NCBI GenBank assembly: GCA_003164655.1
Contig: PLTW01000113.1
Location: 1 to 13,315 of the forward strand
DNA length: 13,315 bases
DNA from: Actinomycetota bacterium
Lineage (GTDB): Bacteria > Actinomycetota > Thermoleophilia > UBA2241
Direction: 5' to 3'
Shown: piece after piece, positions 1 to 4,533 of the stretch
Numbering within the stretch: position 1 is the first letter of the stretch
Layout of the letters: every line of letters starts with the position of its first letter
The notes under the pieces: generated by a model
Database searches by the model: none
Told to the model about the DNA's origin: nothing
What the model saw: only the letters and a program-made list of their open reading frames with translations
Made by a program: the position numbers and the translations under genes

Positions 1-124
1 GCGTATTTCAGCAGCCTGCTAGATCGACATCTAACGCGGAGTAACCGGTCGCCGGCAGGGCGCGTTTTAGGCTCAGCGGCAGGAGCTCAACCTCGGGCCG
101 CGCCGACCGAGACCCTCGGCTTGG

Positions 125-1216
125 TCACCTGCGCCCGGCGCCCCGCCGCAGCGGCCAGAACCCGAGCCCGTCGCAGAACGCGACGATCACAGGGAACGTC
201 ACGCCCAGCATCGAGGTGGCCAGCCAGAGCTCGAGCTCGTAGCTGGGAGCCCCGGCCTTCATGCCCGGGGCGATCACCCCGGCGGCCGCCCCGTAGAGCA
301 CCTGGACGGCCACCGCCAAAACCAGCACGGCGGCCGTCATGGCGACGCCCTTCAGCGGCTGCGTCAGCCGCGTGAATCCCGTGCCCTCAAAGAGCGTGAG
401 AACGATGAACACCCCGAAGATCACGGCGACCGGCACGCGGGTCATGAAGACGACGGGGTCCACGCCGGCGAGCCCCACCGGAATGCCCCACACCGCGAGC
501 GTGACGAGCAGCACGACGGCGCCGCTCAGCAGACCAAAGAGGGGCTCCCGGGCCACCGCGGGCCGCTTGGCGATGAGGGCGGGGAGCGGCCAGAAGTCGA
601 AGAGCGCGAAGCACAGCAGCACCGCGCCTGCGGTAACGACAAAGGCGGCCGACTGCCACGCCGCAAAGAGGCCTTTGGGGTCGAGGCGGTCCAAGTAGAC
701 GGGCGTGCCTTTCAGAAAGCCGAAGTCGAAGAAGACGCGAAAGATCACCCAGGTGAGCGCGTAGGCCAGGACGAGCGTCCCGGCACCGACGACTCCGGGG
801 CGCTTCGACAGCGCGGTGACCGGCCAGCACCTGAACAGCAGGACGAGAACGAGCGTCACCGGCACGGTCTGCACCAAAAACAGAATGGCGAAGGGGTTCG
901 GAGGGGTCACGCCGCCGCCGATCCCGTAGAGCACGAGCGGCGACACGACGGCGCTCACCAGCGCCGCGAGGGCCACGAAGATCAGTCCCTTGGCCGGCTG
1001 CGACGCCCTGGCAAGCACGCCGGGGAACCCCAGGCCCAGGCCCAGGTCGAGGACAACCATGGCGGGCACCATGCCGATGAACACGAGGGCGATCCACGAA
1101 CCCAGGGTGGCCGAGCTGAAGAAGGCGCAGAAGGTCAGCGACGCGCCGACGGTCACGACAAAGGCCGCCGCCCCGCGCAAGGGCTGGCGCAGCCCGCGTT
1201 CCTGGCGGTCTGTCAT
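125..1216 (-). CDS. Multi-pass membrane protein made of repeated two-helix modules, function unknown
   Basis: The 363-residue product is almost entirely hydrophobic, with about ten predicted transmembrane segments. I do not recognise the family. It appears built from five modules of roughly 62-80 residues. Each opens with a short basic/proline anchor (QPLRG at 11, QPAKG at 73, KRP at 138, KRP at 217, QPLKG at 286), then a helix, a loop often containing Pro and Gly, a second helix, and a closing motif such as GFPG, CWPV, FWPL or GFWPL. The start is the ATG at 1216: AAGGAG lies 6 nt upstream (1223-1228). Upstream in-frame codons at 1231, 1303 and 1309 lack a good Shine-Dalgarno, and the latter two fall in a tandem repeat. 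No signal peptide or catalytic motif is evident. It may share a transcript with the micropeptide genes upstream, but a 500-nt gap separates them. Confidence is high for a real gene and low for any function. Confidence 0.82.
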   Translation of the reverse strand: MTDRQERGLRQPLRGAAAFVVTVGASLTFCAFFSSATLGSWIALVFIGMVPAMVVLDLGLGLGFPGVLARASQPAKGLIFVALAALVSAVVSPLVLYGIGGGVTPPNPFAILFLVQTVPVTLVLVLLFRCWPVTALSKRPGVVGAGTLVLAYALTWVIFRVFFDFGFLKGTPVYLDRLDPKGLFAAWQSAAFVVTAGAVLLCFALFDFWPLPALIAKRPAVAREPLFGLLSGAVVLLVTLAVWGIPVGLAGVDPVVFMTRVPVAVIFGVFIVLTLFEGTGFTRLTQPLKGVAMTAAVLVLAVAVQVLYGAAAGVIAPGMKAGAPSYELELWLATSMLGVTFPVIVAFCDGLGFWPLRRGAGRR

Positions 1217-1290
1217 CTGCGGCTCCTTCATCGTTCGTCTGCGGCCGGCCGGCGGTGGGCGGCGCGACCGTGCGCCGTCAAGCGGCCGAC

Positions 1291-1350
1291 CGTGCGTGAT
1301 CATGCCCACCCGTGCGCGATCATGCCCACCCGTGCGCGATCATGCCCACC
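1291..1350. repeat. 20-bp tandem repeat, three copies
   Basis: Three head-to-tail 20-bp units (1291-1310, 1311-1330, 1331-1350), with a partial fourth to about 1356. The plus-strand core is CGCGATCATGCCCACC; the first unit differs by one base (cgtgcgT). On the minus strand, the sense strand of the downstream membrane gene, each unit contains CATGATCGCGCACG. The array lies 75-135 nt upstream of that gene's ATG, so it could sit in its promoter or leader. It overlaps fortuitous in-frame starts, which I do not believe are used. The units abut without spacers, so it is not a CRISPR. Confidence 0.9.
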
Positions 1351-1396
1351 CGTGCAGCGACAATGTTCTCTGGCCCGGCTTCGTGAGGCAACCCCG

Positions 1397-1446
1397 GGAG
1401 TGTCGGCGGCTGCCCGCGGTCGGAGTGTCGGCGGCTGCTCGCGGTC
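1397..1446. repeat. 25-bp direct duplication
   Basis: Two adjacent 25-bp copies (1397-1421 and 1422-1446) differ at a single position (C versus T within CTGCYCGCGG). Each begins GGAGTGTCGGCGG and ends CGCGGTC. The GTCGGCGG part recurs three more times downstream in the same orientation, so the duplication belongs to a wider pattern here. No function can be assigned. Confidence 0.85.
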
Positions 1447-1494
1447 GGTCGCTCCGCCTCTCTGCCCGCTGGCAAGGCGCGCGACGAGACCGGT

Positions 1495-1623
1495 GGGTGT
1501 TGCCAGATTTGGCGACACCCGCGGCGCACGAAATCGCAGCCGCCACGGGCGGCTGCCCAGTCGGCGGCCCTTCACGGGCCGCTCAGATAGCCGGTCGGCG
1601 GTGTTCGCCAGGCCGCCGGCCGG
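1495..1623 (+). ncRNA. Candidate structured RNA: four consecutive hairpins
   Basis: Four inverted repeats follow one another. 1495-1520 has an 11-bp stem and a GATT loop. 1536-1556 has a perfect 9-bp stem and an ACG loop. 1564-1582 has a 7-bp stem and a TTCAC loop. 1591-1623 has an 11-bp stem and an 11-nt loop. The two imperfect stem pairs (1501/1514 and 1595/1619), and the pair that would extend hairpin 3 (1563/1583), are all G-U wobbles in a plus-strand RNA but A-C mismatches in a minus-strand RNA, which favours plus-strand transcription. I see no clear promoter; a T-run at 1671-1676 could mark a 3' end. I recognise no known family (not RNase P, SRP RNA or tmRNA). Alternatives are DNA-level REP-like palindromes or terminators for the minus-strand micropeptide genes. 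Confidence 0.3.
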
Positions 1624-1731
1624 GCTCGGTCAGCGGCTTCCCGCAGACCACCGGCCAAGCCCAGTCGGCGTTTTCTAGCAGGCCGTTACGCCGGCGCGAT
1701 CGCACTGCGAAGGTGGCGAAGCGCTACTCGG

Positions 1732-1830
1732 TCAGTCCCACTTCCACCAGGCGCCGCTGGCGATAGCCAGCGCGACGACCAGCGCGAGCGCGATGACGAC
1801 CCTGCTGTAGAGCAGTGACTTCAACTTCAT
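1732..1830 (-). CDS. Hydrophobic micropeptide, 32 aa (paralogue of the 1882-1977 product)
   Basis: This very short gene encodes 32 residues: basic start MKLKSLLYSR, one hydrophobic segment (VVIALALVVALAIA, about residues 11-24), and tail SGAWWKWD. It would form a single membrane-spanning helix or be cleaved as a secreted peptide. Translation is supported by AAGGGGAG at 1838-1845, ending 7 nt before the ATG, and by similarity to the upstream neighbour: the last 14 residues align as V-A-L-A-I-A-S-G-A-W-W-K-W-D against V-S-I-A-V-A-S-G-A-A-K-K-W-S. It lies 51 nt downstream of that gene on the same strand, probably in the same mRNA. Function is unknown; small membrane peptide, type I toxin-like peptide or signalling peptide are possibilities only. 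Confidence 0.65.
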   Translation of the reverse strand: MKLKSLLYSRVVIALALVVALAIASGAWWKWD

Positions 1831-1881
1831 GTTCTCTCTCCCCTTACAAAGAGTACGCGAGTCGGTTGGCTGCAGATGCTG

Positions 1882-1977
1882 CTAGGACCACTTCTTCGCC
1901 GCGCCGCTCGCCACGGCGATGGACACAATGAGCGCCACCGTCGCGAGCTTCGGGTATTTACCGGACAGGTACTTCAT
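1882..1977 (-). CDS. Hydrophobic micropeptide, 31 aa, first of a tandem paralogous pair
   Basis: The gene encodes 31 residues: a basic N-terminus (MKYLSGKYPK), a hydrophobic stretch (LATVALIVSIAVA, about residues 11-23), and the tail SGAAKKWS. AAAGGA at 1985-1990 is 7 nt from the ATG, the same spacing as for the paralogue downstream. Both products share the MK start, one hydrophobic helix and an ASGA-x-x-KW-[S/D] C-terminus, pointing to gene duplication with conserved function. The frame stays open far upstream, but the strong Shine-Dalgarno and the paralogue fix the start here. Its 5' region contains two palindromes. I do not recognise the family. Confidence 0.68.
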   Translation of the reverse strand: MKYLSGKYPKLATVALIVSIAVASGAAKKWS

Positions 1978-2047
1978 TTGGGTATCCTTTCTGGGTGATC
2001 CCCACTTGTTCGACCCCGCGTCGGGCTGCCGGGTAGTGCACCCCCGC

Positions 2048-2087
2048 CCACTGGGTCCCAGTGGTAAGAAATATCGGCCGGCCGGCC
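2048..2087. promoter_or_regulatory. Two palindromes in the divergent intergenic region
   Basis: 2048-2064 is a perfect odd palindrome (CCACTGGG-T-CCCAGTGG), and 2076-2087 is GGCCGGCCGGCC. They are 11 nt apart, 70-110 nt upstream of the first micropeptide ATG and about 170-200 nt upstream of the divergent ADP-ribosylglycohydrolase gene. In the minus-strand mRNA the first could form an 8-bp-arm hairpin in the leader. As DNA, either could be a dimeric regulator's operator. I found no convincing -35/-10 pair on either strand, and no known riboswitch consensus fits. Confidence 0.4.
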
Positions 2088-2253
2088 TTGAGACTTCACT
2101 TTGCGGCGATGCCCTCTCAGGCTCAAAAAGGCCCCCCAAACGTCGGAATCGGCAATTCATACCGGTCTGGCAACACATCTTGACGCGTGGCGCTGGCGAA
2201 TCCGCCCACGCGACTCCGCTTGCCAACGCGGTTCCGCTCGTCGGAGCGGACGT

Positions 2254-3336
2254 ATGATGCGGCCATGGCTGCAGGGCATCAAGTGGGGCGGTTTCGTGGC
2301 TGACACAGAGCCGACACGCGAACGCGTGCGTGGGTGTCTGGTCGGCCTGGCGGTCGGCGACGCCTACGGCGCGCCGCTCGAGTTCCTGCACCGCAGCCAG
2401 ATCCTGCGCCAGTTCGGGCCCAGCGGCCCCGACGACCTGGCGACGTGGGGCGGCCTCCCCGGCGGCTCGTACACCGACGACACGCAGATGTCGGTCGCCA
2501 CGGCGCGCGGTCTGCTGGACTGGCGGGCGGCGAGCGGCTGGGCGCCGGGCGCCGCGGTCGACCTCGGTGCGCTGGCACAGGCCATCTGGCAGCGCTATCT
2601 CGATTGGTATCGCTCGGGCGAGTGGGAGGGTCATGCCCCCGGCACCGCCTGCCTGAAGGCATTGAGCGACGGGAAGCCCGTGGCCGACAATAAGGGCTGC
2701 GGCGGGGTCATGCGCGTCGCGCCGCTGGGCTGCGCCGGCCTCGAAGGCGCAGCCTTCGAGGCCGGCGCACGGGCGGCGGCGCTCACTCACGCCCATCACA
2801 CGAGCGATGCCGCCTCGGGCTTTCAGGCCCTGCTCGTCGAGCGGCTCGTCGGCGGCGACGAGCTGCGCGTGGCCGTCGCGGCCGCGCGCGGGGTGCTGGC
2901 CGCCTGGCCCGGCTCGGGCGGCGCGCTCGACGCGGTCGACACCGCCATCGCCCTCGCAGACGTTGTCTCGGTCGACACCTACGAGGCGCTTGGGCGCATC
3001 GGCCACGTCGGCGTCGAGACACCCGACGGCGGCGGCAAGGGCTGGGTCGCCGAAGAGGCCGTCGGCATCGGCCTGTTCTGCGCCCTGCGGTTTGCCGGCG
3101 ACTTTGCGGCGGCGCTGCGCGCCGCCGTCGTCATCTCGGGCGACAGCGACTCGACGGCCTCGATCACGGGGGCGATCCTCGGCGCGTCCGGCGGCCTCGC
3201 CGCCATCCCCATCGCCTGGCGCGACAAGGTCGAGGGCCGCGACGATCTGCTGCGGCTGGCCGACGAGCTGGCGGTCCCGGCCGGCGAACGGAAAGGCCCG
3301 GCCGGCTCGGCGTTGCCGCCGGTCGGCTCGCACTAG
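2254..3336 (+). CDS. ADP-ribosylglycohydrolase family protein
   Basis: The 360-residue product has the ADP-ribosylglycohydrolase (DraG/ARH) all-helical fold signature, a family that removes ADP-ribose from proteins or other acceptors using two Mg ions. Visible motifs are RGCLVGLAVGDAYGAPLEF near residue 27, TDDT at 74-77 (first metal-binding set), NKGCGGVMRVAPLG at 146-159, and GDSDST at 296-301 followed by ITGAILGA (second metal-binding set). All expected metal ligands are present, so it should be active. The ATG at 2254 was chosen because GGAG (2243-2246) sits 7 nt upstream. The GTG at 2296 gives a shorter N-terminus starting MADTEPTRERV and is a real alternative, since residues 1-14 look unlike the family. 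No ADP-ribosyltransferase partner is visible, so the target is unknown. Confidence 0.9.
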   Translation: MMRPWLQGIKWGGFVADTEPTRERVRGCLVGLAVGDAYGAPLEFLHRSQILRQFGPSGPDDLATWGGLPGGSYTDDTQMSVATARGLLDWRAASGWAPGAAVDLGALAQAIWQRYLDWYRSGEWEGHAPGTACLKALSDGKPVADNKGCGGVMRVAPLGCAGLEGAAFEAGARAAALTHAHHTSDAASGFQALLVERLVGGDELRVAVAAARGVLAAWPGSGGALDAVDTAIALADVVSVDTYEALGRIGHVGVETPDGGGKGWVAEEAVGIGLFCALRFAGDFAAALRAAVVISGDSDSTASITGAILGASGGLAAIPIAWRDKVEGRDDLLRLADELAVPAGERKGPAGSALPPVGSH

Positions 3337-3405
3337 CCCCGCCGGGCCACCGCCAAAGCAGCCCGCCAACGCACCACCAGCTTCGCCGCGCCGGCCTTGC
3401 GCTGC

Positions 3406-3420
3406 ACGCGGCGGCCGCGT
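3406..3420. repeat. Short GC palindrome between the glycohydrolase gene and glyQ
   Basis: ACGCGGC-G-GCCGCGT is a perfect 15-nt palindrome about 70 nt after the glycohydrolase stop. It could be part of a transcript end or an operator, but no T-tract follows it. Nothing else in 3337-3490 is recognisable beyond C/G-rich sequence. Confidence 0.3.
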
Positions 3421-3492
3421 AGCGGTCGTAGTTGGGCGCAGCGCCCTCAGCCGGGCGGCCCTGCCGCCGGTTCCCCCGCGCGGCGGGCCGTC

Positions 3493-3501
3493 TGATACAA
3501 T
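3493..3501 (+). promoter_or_regulatory. Extended -10 promoter element for the glyQS cluster
   Basis: TGATACAAT matches the extended -10 pattern TGnTATAAT with one mismatch. It stands out in a very GC-rich stretch and lies 24 nt before the glyQ ATG. No good -35 box is seen at the expected distance, as is common for extended -10 promoters. Transcription would start near 3508, giving a leader of only about 18 nt that includes GGAG (3517-3520). That leaves no room for a T-box or other leader riboswitch. Confidence 0.55.
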
Positions 3502-3525
3502 GCCAAGTCCCGATTTGGAGCGGTC

Positions 3526-4533
3526 ATGACGAGTGCCAACGCAAGATCCGTCGTGACGCGGCCCCCCACCTACCAGGCGATCATCGGCGCGTTGCAATCG
3601 TTCTGGGAACGGCAGGGCTGCGTCGTGATGCAGCCCTATCACACCGAGGTCGGCGCCGGCACCTTCAACCCGGCCACCTTCCTGCGCTGCCTCGACGCGC
3701 GTCCCTGGCGGGCCGCCTACGTCGAGCCCTCCACGCGCCCCGCCGACGGCCGCTACGGCGCCAACCCGTTCCGCCTGGGCCACTACTACCAGTACCAGGT
3801 GGTGATCAAGCCCTCGCCGCCCGACATTCAAGACGTGTACCTGCAGTCGCTGCAGGCGCTCGGCATCGACCTGCGCAAGCACGACATCCGCTTCGTCGAA
3901 GACAACTGGGAGGGTCCCACGCTGGGCGCCTGGGGTCAGGGCTGGGAGGTCTGGGCCGATGGCATGGAGATCACCCAGTTCACCTATTTTCAGCAGCTCG
4001 GCGGCTTTGACTGCGACCCGGTGACGATCGAGCTCACCTACGGTCTCGAACGCATCGCCATGTACCTGCAAGGCGTCGACAGCGTCTACGACATCGTCTG
4101 GAGCCGCTGGACCGAGCCCGGCGGCAGCGAGCGGGTCGTCACCTACGGCGACGTCTATCAGGAGAACGAGCGCGAGTTCTCGCGCTACAACTTCGAGGTC
4201 TCCGACGCCGGCATGCTGTTCCGCCACTTCGCCGAGTTCGAAGCCGAGGCCCAGCGCTGTCTCGATGCCGGCCTGCCGATACCCGCCTACGACTACGTGC
4301 TCAAGTGCAGCCACGCCTTCAACATGCTCGACGCGCGCGGCGTGATCAGCGTGACCGACCGCACCGCCCACATCGCCAGCGTGCGCGACCTGGCGCGCAA
4401 GGTGGCGGCGCTGTACCTCGAGGTCGTGGCGGGGGGCGGACCAGAGGACGCGGATGCGGAGTCGTCCGTCAACTCTCATGTCAACCATACGGATGACAAA
4501 CCGGGCAGCGCCACCACAGCGGGCGACGCATGA
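3526..4533 (+). CDS. glyQ: Glycine--tRNA ligase alpha subunit
   Basis: GlyQ is the class II catalytic subunit of the heterotetrameric (alpha2 beta2) glycyl-tRNA synthetase, which charges tRNA-Gly using ATP in the cytoplasm. The sequence closely follows the family: GCVVMQPYHTEVGAGT near residues 31-46, STRPADGRYGANPFRLGHYY at 69-88 leading into QYQVVIKPSP (motif 2 region), DIRFVEDNWEGPTLGAWG at 120-137, TQFTYFQQLGG at 150-160, and TYGLERIAMYLQGVDSVYD at 171-189 (motif 3 region). At 335 residues it exceeds the usual 290-300 because of a hydrophilic C-terminal tail of about 30 residues that looks dispensable. The ATG at 3526 has GGAG 5 nt upstream. The stop overlaps the glyS start by 4 nt (ATGA), indicating translational coupling and equal subunit production. 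Confidence 0.98.
   Translation: MTSANARSVVTRPPTYQAIIGALQSFWERQGCVVMQPYHTEVGAGTFNPATFLRCLDARPWRAAYVEPSTRPADGRYGANPFRLGHYYQYQVVIKPSPPDIQDVYLQSLQALGIDLRKHDIRFVEDNWEGPTLGAWGQGWEVWADGMEITQFTYFQQLGGFDCDPVTIELTYGLERIAMYLQGVDSVYDIVWSRWTEPGGSERVVTYGDVYQENEREFSRYNFEVSDAGMLFRHFAEFEAEAQRCLDAGLPIPAYDYVLKCSHAFNMLDARGVISVTDRTAHIASVRDLARKVAALYLEVVAGGGPEDADAESSVNSHVNHTDDKPGSATTAGDA

Larger units (their letters stand above)
1217..1731. other. Gene-free stretch between membrane gene and micropeptide genes
   Basis: I find no convincing coding sequence in these 515 nt. Open frames here are Arg/Pro/Ala-rich, lack ribosome-binding sites and look like high-GC shadows. The stretch holds the 20-bp array (1291-1350), the 25-bp duplication (1397-1446), four consecutive hairpins (1495-1623) and five same-orientation copies of GTCGGCG (1402, 1427, 1560, 1594, 1664). 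A TTTTCT run at 1671-1676 is the only T-tract. A TTGACG on the minus strand (1276-1281) resembles a -35 box for the membrane gene, but no matching -10 was found. Confidence 0.6.

Noticed and set aside
1..22. Insertion-sequence terminal repeat (ATTTCAGCAGCCTGCTAG, with palindrome AGCAG-C-CTGCT)
   Set aside because: The string reminds me of IS ends, but the window begins there. No transposase, partner repeat or target duplication is visible.
1536..1556. Rho-independent terminator for the micropeptide genes
   Set aside because: The stem is strong, but on the minus strand only GATTTCG follows rather than a T-tract, and wobble positions in neighbouring stems favour the plus strand.
990..1766. 258-codon plus-strand open frame across the gene-free stretch
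   Set aside because: Its first part is antisense to the membrane gene. The rest is Arg/Pro-rich, runs through tandem repeats and hairpins, and has no ribosome-binding site.
1978..2160. Riboswitch (c-di-GMP-I-like) or tRNA-like element on the minus leader or plus strand
   Set aside because: Some fragments (GCAAAG, TTCGA) resemble these classes, but the surrounding stems and consensus positions do not pair as required.
2180..2208. Promoter for the glycohydrolase gene at TTGACG (2180-2185)
   Set aside because: No -10-like hexamer is found at 16-18 nt; TATGAT at 2253-2258 overlaps the start codon and lacks a matching -35.
1882..4488. 868-codon open frame on the minus strand covering the glycohydrolase and most of glyQ
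   Set aside because: It is antisense to two clearly conserved genes and has no recognisable domain. Only its last 31 codons are real, as the micropeptide gene with its own SD.
4464..4491. Two GTCAAC boxes in the glyQ tail, similar to the reverse complement of the 21-bp unit (CGTCCGTCAAC versus CGTTCGTCAAC)
   Set aside because: The spacing is 12 nt, not 21, only a short core matches, and the region is coding; too weak to call a repeat member.
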